Part shown: positions 1-7,337 of the stretch, one piece after another
Layout of the letters: every line of letters starts with the position of its first letter
Numbering within the stretch: position 1 is the first letter of the stretch
Assembly: GCA_016462305.1 (NCBI GenBank)
Contig: JAEMTM010000068.1
Coordinates: 1-10,010 of the forward strand
DNA: 10,010 nucleotides
Direction: 5' to 3'
DNA from: Sphingomonadaceae bacterium
GTDB taxonomy: Bacteria > Pseudomonadota > Alphaproteobacteria > Sphingomonadales > Sphingomonadaceae
Position numbers and translations under genes: made by a program
Notes under the pieces: model-generated
Told to the model about the DNA's origin: nothing
The model's input: only the letters and a program-made list of their open reading frames with translations
Databases searched by the model: none

Positions 1-100
1 GCACTTGGCGGCAGACGCGATCAACGGCCAACGTCAGAGGAAGAAGGGCAGCGCGCAGATCCGCGCGGACAGCCCCGTCCATTTTAGGCCGTGAACGCAT
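1..100 (-). CDS. Partial unidentified ORF downstream of ribA, runs off the left edge
   Basis: An open frame begins at ATG 100-98, 8 nt after the ribA stop codon, and stays open for 33 codons to the window edge. The visible peptide begins MRSRPKMDGAVRADL and continues with an alternation of Leu, Ala and Arg that suggests amphipathic helix. A second in-frame ATG at 82-80 is an equally possible start; neither has a clear Shine-Dalgarno sequence, which fits translation coupled to ribA. I do not recognise the family from this fragment and assign no function. The tight spacing suggests it is the next gene of the xth-ribA transcription unit. A chance open frame of 33 codons cannot be excluded. Confidence 0.5.
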   Translation of the reverse strand, partial: MRSRPKMDGAVRADLRAALLPLTLAVDRVCRQV

Positions 101-108
101 AAAAAAGC

Positions 109-1173
109 CTATAGCGCATGGCCGGTCCGGCTTTTCTTGGTTTCAAGATAATGGGCGTTGTGTGGATTGGCAGTGATCTTGAGCGGTAGCCGCTCTGCAA
201 CCATGATGCCGGCATTTTGTAAGCCGTCCACCTTTTCAGGATTGTTGGTCAACAGGCGCACCCGTTCCACACCAAGCAATTCCAGCATCCGTGCCGCGAC
301 TGAAAAGTCGCGTGCATCAATGGCGAAACCCAACCGGGTATTGGCATCGACGGTATCAAATCCCTGATCCTGAAGCGCGTAGGCGCGAAGTTTGTTGATC
401 AAGCCAATGCCGCGCCCCTCTTGTCGCAAATATAACAATATCCCCCAATTTGCGTCCGAAATCTGTTGCAACGCTTCGTGCAATTGCGGGCCGCAATCGC
501 ATTTCAGGCTGCCAAGAACATCGCCGGTGAGGCATTCACTGTGCAACCGGACAACTGGCGGAGATGAATCGCGCGTACCCATCAGCAACGCCACATGGTC
601 CGACGCATCTACGGCCGTCCGGAAGGCGACAATTTCGGCATCGGCATTGGCGGCAACGGGAAGCCTAGCGCGTGCGGCAATGCGCAAGGCACCGCTGTCG
701 TCAAAGGCAGCGACATCTTGCGGGCTAAAGAAAGCGGGGTTCTCGCCCGCATCCTCCAACACCAGAAACGCCGGAAGCAAACCTGCCAATCGCGCAAGCT
801 CAATAGCCGCCGACGCCGATGGCCCATCATCCAATGGCAGCGCGGCAAAAGGCCCCTTCATCGGATAAGCAAGGTCAAGGCTTGGGTCGGCCACCGCCAG
901 AGCAAGCCTGAGGTCCAAGTCGGACGGCGCCTTAATAAGCACCGGAAGGTCGCCATCTGCCGCCGCACGCTGGTTGGTTAATTTCAGTGTCGCCGCACGA
1001 TTTGCCGAGAGCAATATCGCATGCGCGCCGGAAACATCTCGCGCTGTTTCGACCGCCAATAAAGTAAGCGATTGCCCCATATGCTGCACATTAACTGGCC
1101 AACCACGGCGCAGGGCATCAATCGCCATCGCTGCGCGGCGTGAGTCTCCCAACGCTGCGCGCGCCCCGATCAA
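109..1173 (-). CDS. ribA: GTP cyclohydrolase II with degenerate RibB-like N-terminal domain
   Basis: Catalyses the first committed step of riboflavin synthesis in the cytoplasm: GTP to 2,5-diamino-6-ribosylamino-pyrimidinone 5'-phosphate, formate and pyrophosphate. The C-terminal part (about residues 196-354) matches RibA closely: zinc ligands C214, C225 and C227 in SECLTGDVLGSLKCDC, the LRQEGRGIGL loop at 249-258, and TNNPEKVDGL at 309-318. The protein has 354 residues against about 200 for a stand-alone RibA. The extra N-terminal ~190 residues align by eye with DHBP synthase (AIDALRRGWPVNV at the start, IELARLAGLLPAFLVLED near 124-141), but the acidic DDEDRENEGD-type cluster and the RxGHTEA motif are gone, so DHBP synthase activity is unlikely. 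The start is TTG at 1173-1171, overlapping the xth stop (TGA) by 4 bases, with GGAA about 8 nt upstream. ATG 1128-1126 (residue 16) is an alternative start but lacks a ribosome binding site. Translation is probably coupled to xth. Confidence 0.95.
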   Translation of the reverse strand: MIGARAALGDSRRAAMAIDALRRGWPVNVQHMGQSLTLLAVETARDVSGAHAILLSANRAATLKLTNQRAAADGDLPVLIKAPSDLDLRLALAVADPSLDLAYPMKGPFAALPLDDGPSASAAIELARLAGLLPAFLVLEDAGENPAFFSPQDVAAFDDSGALRIAARARLPVAANADAEIVAFRTAVDASDHVALLMGTRDSSPPVVRLHSECLTGDVLGSLKCDCGPQLHEALQQISDANWGILLYLRQEGRGIGLINKLRAYALQDQGFDTVDANTRLGFAIDARDFSVAARMLELLGVERVRLLTNNPEKVDGLQNAGIMVAERLPLKITANPHNAHYLETKKSRTGHAL

Positions 1174-1976
1174 AAGGTAAATTCCGTGACGATCGGCGCA
1201 TGGTCGGATGGCTTGCCCCAGCCGCGCACATGTTTGTGCACGATATGCGCCTTTGCCTTTTCTTTCAGATCAGGGGTGACCCACATATGGTCTAGTCGAC
1301 GGCCGCGGTCGGAAGTCTCCCAATCCTGGGCGCGATAGCTCCACCATGTATATAATTTCTTTGACGGATCGACAAAATGCCGCGCGACATCCACCCAGTC
1401 TGCCGCTGCCTGAATTTCCGCCAGATGTTCAATTTCGATTCGGGTATGGCTGACGACATTGACCAATTGTTTGTGGCTCCAGACATCTTGCTCAAGCGGC
1501 GCAACGTTAAAGTCCCCCGTGAGGACTGTCGGGTGCGTGACGTTACGCGACCATTCGGCCATGCGTTTTAGGAAAGCAAGTTTCTGTCCGAATTTTGAAT
1601 TGACCTCGCTGTCGGGGACTTCGCCCCCGGCAGGAATGTAGACATTGTCGATCCGCACGCCCTTGGCTGCATCGATATTTAACTCTGCGCCAACATGGCG
1701 CGCCTCGCCATTGGCCTGCCAATCCTCCACCCTGCGGTTTATCAACGGCAGTTTGCTGACGATTGCAACGCCATGATGCATGGGCATGCCGTTGACGACG
1801 AAGTGACGGTAACCCAACTGCCGGAACAATCCTTCGGGAAAAAGGCTGTCGATGACTTTGGTTTCCTGAAGGCATAAAACGTCGGGCGCTTCTTCCTTCA
1901 AATAGCGTTCGACAATGTCGATACGGGCGCGGACCGAGTTTATATTCCACGAGGCGATGCGAATGGTCTGAGGCAT
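1170..1976 (-). CDS. xth: Exodeoxyribonuclease III / AP endonuclease (Xth family)
   Basis: A DNA repair nuclease of base excision repair that cleaves 5' of abasic sites and has 3'-5' exonuclease and 3'-phosphatase activities in the family. The product has 268 residues, the same length as E. coli ExoIII. The endonuclease/exonuclease/phosphatase fold motifs are all present: SWNINSVRAR (N11), LQETK (E38, metal ligand), VYIPAG (Y113), GDFNVAP (D155, N157), DRGRRLDH (D229) and the C-terminal SDHAP (D258, H259). These are the expected catalytic and metal-binding residues, so the enzyme should be active. The start is ATG 1976-1974; the ribosome binding site is weak. It is the first gene after the lolA terminator, so its promoter should lie in about 1977-2045, where I found no convincing -35/-10 pair. 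Its stop codon overlaps the TTG start of ribA. Confidence 0.96.
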   Translation of the reverse strand: MPQTIRIASWNINSVRARIDIVERYLKEEAPDVLCLQETKVIDSLFPEGLFRQLGYRHFVVNGMPMHHGVAIVSKLPLINRRVEDWQANGEARHVGAELNIDAAKGVRIDNVYIPAGGEVPDSEVNSKFGQKLAFLKRMAEWSRNVTHPTVLTGDFNVAPLEQDVWSHKQLVNVVSHTRIEIEHLAEIQAAADWVDVARHFVDPSKKLYTWWSYRAQDWETSDRGRRLDHMWVTPDLKEKAKAHIVHKHVRGWGKPSDHAPIVTEFTF

Positions 1977-2035
1977 AAGACGAAAGCCCTAGATGCCTGA
2001 AGCGTCAGGAGCAAGTCGGTGAAGACATTTACCTC

Positions 2036-2079
2036 AAAAAAGCAAAGCCCTCATCCCGGGGGCATTTGGGATGAGGGCT
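2036..2079 (-). terminator. Strong intrinsic terminator after lolA
   Basis: A perfect 12-bp inverted repeat, AGCCCTCATCCC (2046-2057) and GGGATGAGGGCT (2068-2079), encloses a 10-nt loop. Read on the minus strand the stem is followed by TTGC and then six T residues (complement of A 2036-2041). The plus-strand side has no T tract, so it should stop only leftward transcription, that is the ftsK-lolA unit (or a small RNA just upstream), and insulate xth-ribA. Confidence 0.85.
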
Positions 2080-2165
2080 AAGCTTGCGTTCGTCACGCGG
2101 AGATCAGCGATGATTTAAGTCGTGGGCAACAGGGGGGAAACCACACGATCGTTCAGAAGCTGACA
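2036..2165 (-). ncRNA. Candidate small RNA or 3'-UTR-derived RNA ending at the lolA terminator
   Basis: About 180 nt separate the lolA stop from its terminator and hold no convincing gene. On the minus strand a weak promoter-like pair occurs: CTGAAC (2199-2194), 16 nt, TATACA (2177-2172), predicting a start near 2165. The predicted transcript folds a hairpin at 2148-2120 (UCGUG-U-GG paired with CC-CACGA, one bulge) whose 14-nt loop exposes CCCCCC. A small AUCA/UGAU hairpin follows (2114-2103), then the terminator hairpin. A C-rich loop that could pair with Shine-Dalgarno sequences plus a terminator hairpin is a known layout of alphaproteobacterial trans-acting small RNAs. The promoter match is poor (3/6 and 4/6), so the RNA could instead be processed from the lolA 3' UTR or not exist. 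Confidence 0.25.
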
Positions 2166-2261
2166 TCAGAATGTATACTGTGCCTTTCCTGTCGTTCAGA
2201 TGAACAACATTGGCGCACATTAGCAACTGGTCGGTGGTGTGCTTCCGTTCATCGCCAGATG

Positions 2262-2885
2262 TTATGATTTTCGCCTGACCGGCCGCGGATCTTTCCATGT
2301 GAACGCGTTTTTTGCGATCGTGCCATTATAGGTAATATCATTGAGTCGAATGGTGGTGCGGTTGTTTTTGGAATCCAGCGCGACCCAGCCATTCAAAGTC
2401 AATCCACCCGGCGCGCCGGGTTTGTTCACGAATATCATCGTGATGGTGCCATATTCGGGGCGCTTTGGATCGCGGACTTCGACACTGACAACGTCGTTAG
2501 TTGAGGTGGGCAGTATCTTGCCAAAGCGCGCAAGATCCTGACCGGGGTCAAGGAGGGCAGCCAGCGGACTGTTGCGGATCGGCCAGCGCTGGACTTGCTT
2601 CACCTCATAATCCACCATCGTCAGCGCACGCCCGTCGGCGACAATCAACAGCGGCACGTCTTTCTGATACTCAAACCGCACTTGCCCAGGCCGCTTCAAC
2701 AGCAACTTGCCGGTCAGCGTCCCGCCGCTGCGGTCTGTCTGCGTGAAATTCGCGGACATCGTGCCCACAGCCTTCATATGCTGCACAACCCGCGCCATCT
2801 GCTCGGACGAAGACTGGGCGGGGCTAGGCGTCGTTGCAACGAGCGCAACCGGCGCGAACAACATGGCGTATTTTGAAAAAGTCAT
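2262..2885 (-). CDS. lolA: Outer membrane lipoprotein carrier protein LolA
   Basis: Periplasmic chaperone that takes lipoproteins released by the LolCDE transporter and carries them to the outer membrane. The product has 207 residues, the normal LolA length. Residues 1-23 form a Sec signal peptide (hydrophobic AMLFAPVALVA, likely cleavage after SPA, before Q24). The mature part shows the LolA pattern: an N-terminal helix, then ANFTQTDRSGGTLTGKLLLKRPGQVRFEY (residues about 45-73, the FxQ and GxxRFxY signature), the NSPLAALLDP segment near 105-114, and closing beta strands ending in FTWKDPR. The start ATG 2885-2883 has AAGGAA about 7 nt upstream. It lies 65 nt after ftsK on the same strand, so co-transcription with ftsK is likely, and it is followed by the terminator at 2036-2079. 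The YiaD-like lipoprotein encoded at 6678-7337 is a plausible client class. Confidence 0.9.
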   Translation of the reverse strand: MTFSKYAMLFAPVALVATTPSPAQSSSEQMARVVQHMKAVGTMSANFTQTDRSGGTLTGKLLLKRPGQVRFEYQKDVPLLIVADGRALTMVDYEVKQVQRWPIRNSPLAALLDPGQDLARFGKILPTSTNDVVSVEVRDPKRPEYGTITMIFVNKPGAPGGLTLNGWVALDSKNNRTTIRLNDITYNGTIAKNAFTWKDPRPVRRKS

Positions 2886-2950
2886 CTTTGTTTCCTTGGG
2901 ATGGGTGACGGCGATCTCTATCCGGACTGCCTTGAACCGCGTCTTAATGG

Positions 2951-5275
2951 CTAAACCGGGTCGCCGTTGCGGTCGCGCAGCACTTCGCGGCGGCCAATAT
3001 GGTTCGGCGCGCCGACGAAGCCGTCTTCTTCCATCCGGTCAATTAACCGTGCCGCGCTGTTGTAACCGATGCGCAATTGCCGTTGAATCCAGCTTGTCGA
3101 GGCCTTCTGGCTTTCGAACACGATCTGGCACGCTTTGCGATATTGCGAATCTTCTTCGCTGTCGTCGCCGCCCATGCCGCCAAAGTCGAAACCGCCGTCT
3201 TCGGGTTCTTCGGTCACGGCTTGAATATATTCAGGCTGCCCTTGGCCACGCCAATGGTCGGCAACGCGGCGCACTTCATCGTCGGAGACAAAAGGTCCGT
3301 GAATACGCGTCAATCCTCGGCCACCTGCCATATAGAGCATGTCGCCCTTGCCCAGAAGCTGTTCTGCGCCTTGTTCCCCAAGAATGGTGCGGCTGTCGAT
3401 TTTTGACGTAACATGGAAGGAAATCCGGGTGGGCAGGTTTGCCTTGATGACGCCAGTGATAACATCGACCGACGGCCGCTGGGTTGCCATGATCAAGTGA
3501 ATCCCCGCGGCTCGTGCCTTTTGCGCCAGACGCTGGATCAGGAATTCGACCTCTTTACCCGCCGTCATCATCAAGTCCGCCAGCTCATCAACGATGATGA
3601 CAATCTGCGGCATCGGTTCGTAAGCGAGGCTCTCTTCCTCATATTGTGGCTGGCCAGTCATCGGGTCATAGCCGATTTGCACCTTGCGGCCCAATGGCGC
3701 ACCCTTTGCTTTTGCACCGCGCACCTTTTCGTTGAAGTTCGCAAGGTTACGCACGCCAAGCGAGGACATCATACGGTAGCGCTCCTCCATCTGCTCAACT
3801 GCCCATTTTAGCGCGCGGATGGCCTTTGCAGGCTCCGTCACCACAGGTGACAGCAGATGCGGAATGTCGTCATAGCTGCTCAATTCCAGCATCTTGGGAT
3901 CAATCATGATCATCCGGCACTGGTCGGGTGTCAGGCGATAGAGCAGCGACAAGATCATGCAGTTCAGGCCAACCGATTTACCCGACCCGGTTGTCCCTGC
4001 GACCAACAGATGTGGCATGGGCGCAAGGTCAGCGATAACGGGATCGCCGGAGATATTCTTACCCAAGATTATCGGCAACGCGCCCTTTTGCTCCGCAAAA
4101 GCGTCCGAGCCCACCATCTCCTGAAACACAACAGCCTCCCGGTGTGCATTGGGAAGCTCGATGCCCATCACTGTCCGGCCCGGGATGGTCGAAACGCGCG
4201 CGGACAGCGCGGACATGTTGCGCGCGATGTCTTCGGCCAACTGAACGACGCGGCTGGATTTGATACCCGCCGCTGGCTCAAGCTCGTACATCGTCACGAC
4301 AGGGCCAGGGCGAACCGCGACAATCTGTCCCTTTACATGGAAGTCATCCAGCACCGACTCCAGCAGCCGTGCATTGGCTTCCAACGCCGCCTTGTCGAGT
4401 TTAGGCACTGAAATCGCAGGGGGCGGATCGAGCAACTCAAGCGATGGCAAGATAAAGCTGCCAAAGAAGTCACCCTGCCGCGCGCCAGTGGAAAAAGCGG
4501 CTTTTTTGGGCGCGAGCGTGCGGTCCTCAATCACTGGCGGCTTGCGTTGATCTGGTTCCACGGCCTTGCGTGGCGGCTTGGGCTCGACAATCTGCGGTGC
4601 AGGCAAATCGTCGCCCGTAAAGGCCGACATGCCATTGCCGGCGGTACCAAATTTGGGCACTGTCAGTGTCGGAATGCGTAACAGTGGTCGTTCCAACTGA
4701 AGCGATCGAATGACTAACACCACCCCGGCTGCCAACGCCCCGAGTATCAAGAACACCCGCAGTAAAGTGCCTAAACTACCCTTAATCTGGCTGACAAGTG
4801 CGCTGGCGGCATTGTCGAATAGCAAGGCAATCGCCCCGCCCCATCCCGCCGGGCGGCCAATGTCGCTGCCATGTTGCCAATAGGCCATGCCAAAGCCAAT
4901 CAATAACATGCCGATGAGGCATAAAGACAATTGTCGTTTCCACTGCGGCTGCGGAACACCACGCCACAATCGCCGTGCGAAAACCAAAAGCAGCGGCAAC
5001 AAGAAATATGCTGGCACGCCGAACACAAACAGCATGGCGTCCGCCACATACGCGCCGCTTTGTCCCATCCAGTTGTGCTGCACATCTGCCGCTGCGCTGT
5101 TAAATGCCGCGTCGCCTGCGGAATAGCTGAGCAGCGCCAGTCCGTAGAATATTGCAAACAGGCCCAAAGCCGCCGCGACAATCAGCGCGCCGCTGCGAAT
5201 CAATGACGCGCGTATCATCTGACGCCAATTGGCGAGGTTCGATTTCGGGCTAAATTTTGAAACGCGCAAGGCCAT
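2951..5275 (-). CDS. ftsK: DNA translocase FtsK
   Basis: Septum-anchored hexameric motor that pumps the chromosome termini into daughter cells and activates XerCD dimer resolution at dif. The product has 774 residues, much shorter than E. coli FtsK (about 1330) because the linker is short. Four membrane segments are visible at about 28-50, 77-101, 116-133 and 168-190, followed by a Pro-rich charged linker (about 200-290) and the alpha/beta motor domains: Walker A GTTGSGKS at 427-434, Walker B IVIIVDELADL at 558-568, and the ATQRPSVDVITG motif at 597-608. An acidic Gly-rich hinge (688-710) leads to the C-terminal winged-helix gamma domain (711-770, RQLRIGYNSAARLIDRME and GRREVL), which in the family reads KOPS sequences. 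The start ATG 5275-5273 has only a weak ribosome binding site. It is divergent from the flavin hydroxylase gene and lies upstream of lolA on the same strand. Confidence 0.97.
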   Translation of the reverse strand: MALRVSKFSPKSNLANWRQMIRASLIRSGALIVAAALGLFAIFYGLALLSYSAGDAAFNSAAADVQHNWMGQSGAYVADAMLFVFGVPAYFLLPLLLVFARRLWRGVPQPQWKRQLSLCLIGMLLIGFGMAYWQHGSDIGRPAGWGGAIALLFDNAASALVSQIKGSLGTLLRVFLILGALAAGVVLVIRSLQLERPLLRIPTLTVPKFGTAGNGMSAFTGDDLPAPQIVEPKPPRKAVEPDQRKPPVIEDRTLAPKKAAFSTGARQGDFFGSFILPSLELLDPPPAISVPKLDKAALEANARLLESVLDDFHVKGQIVAVRPGPVVTMYELEPAAGIKSSRVVQLAEDIARNMSALSARVSTIPGRTVMGIELPNAHREAVVFQEMVGSDAFAEQKGALPIILGKNISGDPVIADLAPMPHLLVAGTTGSGKSVGLNCMILSLLYRLTPDQCRMIMIDPKMLELSSYDDIPHLLSPVVTEPAKAIRALKWAVEQMEERYRMMSSLGVRNLANFNEKVRGAKAKGAPLGRKVQIGYDPMTGQPQYEEESLAYEPMPQIVIIVDELADLMMTAGKEVEFLIQRLAQKARAAGIHLIMATQRPSVDVITGVIKANLPTRISFHVTSKIDSRTILGEQGAEQLLGKGDMLYMAGGRGLTRIHGPFVSDDEVRRVADHWRGQGQPEYIQAVTEEPEDGGFDFGGMGGDDSEEDSQYRKACQIVFESQKASTSWIQRQLRIGYNSAARLIDRMEEDGFVGAPNHIGRREVLRDRNGDPV

Positions 5276-5440
5276 GTTACGAATGCCGATATGTATGAAG
5301 TCGCAAAGGACCGAATGCGTCCCTTTTCGGCGTCAGCGGACTCCTCGTCAAGTATTACAGGGCAAAAGGGGGGCGTGAATATTTTTATACGGTCAAAATC
5401 CTCCTTTGAATCCCGCGCTGTGTTGCGGCATAAGGTCGTT
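5276..5440. promoter_or_regulatory. Divergent promoter region between ftsK and the UbiH-family gene
   Basis: These 165 bp must carry the promoters of both outward-facing genes. I could not pick a convincing -35/-10 pair for either strand. Two GANTC sites (GACTC 5339-5343, GAATC 5408-5412), the target of the cell-cycle methyltransferase CcrM in Alphaproteobacteria, lie here; GANTC occurs about once per 500 bp elsewhere in this window. An A/T-rich patch (5379-5398) follows a run of six G. The frame of the hydroxylase stays open through most of this segment, but the upstream part looks non-coding. Confidence 0.45.
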
Positions 5441-6664
5441 ATGAAAAACAAGGCAGATGTAATCATCATTGGTGGCGGCCTCATTGGTCTCACGCAAGCT
5501 CTGGCGCTCGCGTCACAAGGCATTACGAGCCATGTCATTGACCGCGCAGACCAGGCCAACATGTTAGAGGCGGGCTTTGACGGCAGGACCTTTGCGATCT
5601 CAAGCTCAAGCTACAAATTATTTGAAGCGATGGGCCTTGGTGATGCTTTAGCGGGCAAAGGCTGCCTTATTAAAAAGATCTGGGTAAGCGACGGGCTAAA
5701 ACCGGGGTCACTCGATTTTGCGCCAGCCGAAGATGATGGGTTTTTAGGCCAAATGTTTGAAAGCCGTTATTTGCGCGCTGTGCTTTACAAGGCGGCGCAA
5801 GAACATGCCGCAATCCAATTGCACATGCCCGCAAACATCATCAGTAAGTCGCGTGATGCTGGCGCAGCGACCGTAACGCTTGAAGGTGGAACAGTGTTGA
5901 CCGCAGACCTGATGATCGTTGCCGAAGGCCGCAAGAGCGAAACCCGCGAAGAGGCCGGAATCCACATTGCGCATTGGCAATATGCGCATCACGCGATTGT
6001 TGGCGCGATTTATCATGAACGGCCGCATAACAATATCGCCTATGAAATTTTTTACCCCACGGGGCCCTTTGCCGTTCTGCCTATGTTGGATGACGAACAT
6101 GGCCGCCACCGTTCGGCGCTTGTCTGGTCGGTTGAATCTAAGGATGCTGCTGGCTACCTAAAGCTGTCCCCACGCGGCTATGCTGCTGAACTTGAAAAGG
6201 GCATGGGCGGATTGTTAGGCAAGGTCGAATTGTCCGCGCCTTTGTCGTCTTATAAATTGGGTTTCCACCATGCGGCGTCGATTACGGCGGAACGTATGGT
6301 GCTGATCGGCGATAGTGCGCACGGCATTCACCCCATTGCGGGGCAAGGGCTGAATTTGGGCCTGCGCGATGTCGCGGCGTTAACTGAGGTGCTGGTGGAC
6401 GGCATGCGGCTTGGTCTCGACTTTGGCGATGCGCAGTTGCTTGATCGTTATGGCCGGTGGCGCAGTATCGACACGTTGTTGATTGCGGTTTCGACAGACG
6501 GGCTGAACCGGTTGTTTTCCATACCCGGCAAAACGGCATCGGCGGTCCGGCGTTTCGGGATGGCGATGGTGCAACGCGCTGCCCCGGCCAAGGCCTTTTT
6601 CATGGCCGAAGCACGAGGCGAAAGCGGCACGTTGCCCAAAATGCTACAGGGTGTTGCGGTCTAA
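5441..6664 (+). CDS. FAD-dependent ubiquinone biosynthesis hydroxylase (UbiH/UbiF/COQ6 family)
   Basis: Class A flavin monooxygenase that hydroxylates the ring of a ubiquinone precursor at the inner membrane. The 407-residue product is of normal family length. It has the FAD-binding Rossmann start VIIIGGGLIGLTQALAL (7-23), the substrate-loop segment DGRTFAISSSS (48-56), IVAEGRKSETRE (159-170, variant of the DG motif with E162 in place of the usual D), and the second FAD motif VLIGDSAHGIHPIAGQGLNLGLRD (287-310). The C-terminal RSIDTLLIAVSTDGLNRLFS region (341-360) is typical of Ubi hydroxylases. The start is ATG 5441, chosen for AAGG five nt upstream and because the glycine-rich motif then sits at residue 11. 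Which ring position it modifies (UbiH, UbiF, UbiI, UbiL or UbiM type) cannot be decided from sequence alone, so no symbol is given. It is convergent with the YiaD-like gene. Confidence 0.93.
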   Translation: MKNKADVIIIGGGLIGLTQALALASQGITSHVIDRADQANMLEAGFDGRTFAISSSSYKLFEAMGLGDALAGKGCLIKKIWVSDGLKPGSLDFAPAEDDGFLGQMFESRYLRAVLYKAAQEHAAIQLHMPANIISKSRDAGAATVTLEGGTVLTADLMIVAEGRKSETREEAGIHIAHWQYAHHAIVGAIYHERPHNNIAYEIFYPTGPFAVLPMLDDEHGRHRSALVWSVESKDAAGYLKLSPRGYAAELEKGMGGLLGKVELSAPLSSYKLGFHHAASITAERMVLIGDSAHGIHPIAGQGLNLGLRDVAALTEVLVDGMRLGLDFGDAQLLDRYGRWRSIDTLLIAVSTDGLNRLFSIPGKTASAVRRFGMAMVQRAAPAKAFFMAEARGESGTLPKMLQGVAV

Positions 6665-6677
6665 AACTCAAATATGC

Positions 6678-7337
6678 TTACGTTACCGGAACAAGTCGGA
6701 TTTCAACGCGGCGGTTGGCCGAACGGCCCGCTGCATCCAGGTTGCTCGCCTTTGGCTGGCTCTCGCCGTAACCACGGGCTGCCAAGCGTGCGGATTGCAC
6801 ACCGCGTGACGACAAATAATCGGAAACCGCAGATGCACGGCGTTCGGACAGTGCCTGATTATAGGCGTCTGATCCGGTGGAATCGGTGTGGCCCATGACA
6901 TCGACATAGGTTTTTTCATATTGTTTCAGTGTCAAAGATACCTGATCAAGCGTATTGCGGAATCCCGGATCGATGTTCGAACTATCGACGCCAAAGGTAA
7001 TTTCTGATGGCATATCAAGGACAAGATTGTCGCCGTCACGAATGACATTGACGCCTGTGCCAGCGGTCTGCTGACGCAGCTTTTTTTCTTGTTCGTCCAT
7101 ATAATAGCCAACGCCAGCACCCGCCAATGCGCCAATTCCAGCGCCCACGATCTTTTCCGTGCGGTCACGGCGTCCACCGATCAGGTCACCAAGCAGATAG
7201 CCGCCCAATGCCCCACCAACTCCGCCAATAGCGGCTTTAGAAATGGTGCGTTTCCCGGTTTCAGGGTCCGTCACACAAGCAGACAATGGAAGCATAGCCG
7301 TCAGCAGTATAAGCGAAATCGTCTGATTCTTTTTCAT
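6678..7337 (-). CDS. yiaD: YiaD-like OmpA-family lipoprotein with glycine zipper
   Basis: Outer-membrane lipoprotein expected to tether the envelope to peptidoglycan; E. coli YiaD, which it resembles along its whole length, is known as a suppressor of BamD defects. The 219-residue product has a signal peptide with lipobox LSAC (C21 lipidated; V22 at +2 favours the outer membrane). A glycine zipper follows (about 36-78, IGGVGGALGG and VGAGIGALAGAGVGYYMDEQE), then GTGVNVIRDGDNLVLDMPSEITF (94-115), and an OmpA C-terminal domain (about 116-216). The expected diaminopimelate-contact residues are present: D152 in GHTDSTG and R167 in LSERRA. NRRVEIRL closes the domain. The start ATG 7337-7335 is chosen over the in-frame TTG at 7352 because AAAGGG lies 6 nt upstream and it places the signal peptide correctly. 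The stop is 13 bp from that of the convergent hydroxylase gene. Confidence 0.92.
   Translation of the reverse strand: MKKNQTISLILLTAMLPLSACVTDPETGKRTISKAAIGGVGGALGGYLLGDLIGGRRDRTEKIVGAGIGALAGAGVGYYMDEQEKKLRQQTAGTGVNVIRDGDNLVLDMPSEITFGVDSSNIDPGFRNTLDQVSLTLKQYEKTYVDVMGHTDSTGSDAYNQALSERRASAVSDYLSSRGVQSARLAARGYGESQPKASNLDAAGRSANRRVEIRLVPVT

Noticed and set aside
1996..2009. Small hairpin CCTGA-AGCG-TCAGG upstream of xth
   Set aside because: The stem is only 5 bp with no following T tract; it could be an operator or chance, and nothing else supports it.
2104..2298. 64-codon minus-strand frame in the lolA-xth gap
   Set aside because: It begins inside lolA in another frame, has no ribosome binding site and has an unpatterned composition; the tract is better read as 3' UTR or possible sRNA.
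2707..3411. Long plus-strand frame (234 codons) across the lolA/ftsK junction
   Set aside because: It is antisense to two genes with full family signatures, and its Arg/Cys-rich product looks like the complement of coding sequence.
5291..5440. 50-residue N-terminal extension of the UbiH-family gene
   Set aside because: Family members start just before the glycine-rich FAD motif; ATG 5441 has a good ribosome binding site, and the extension lacks family-like sequence.
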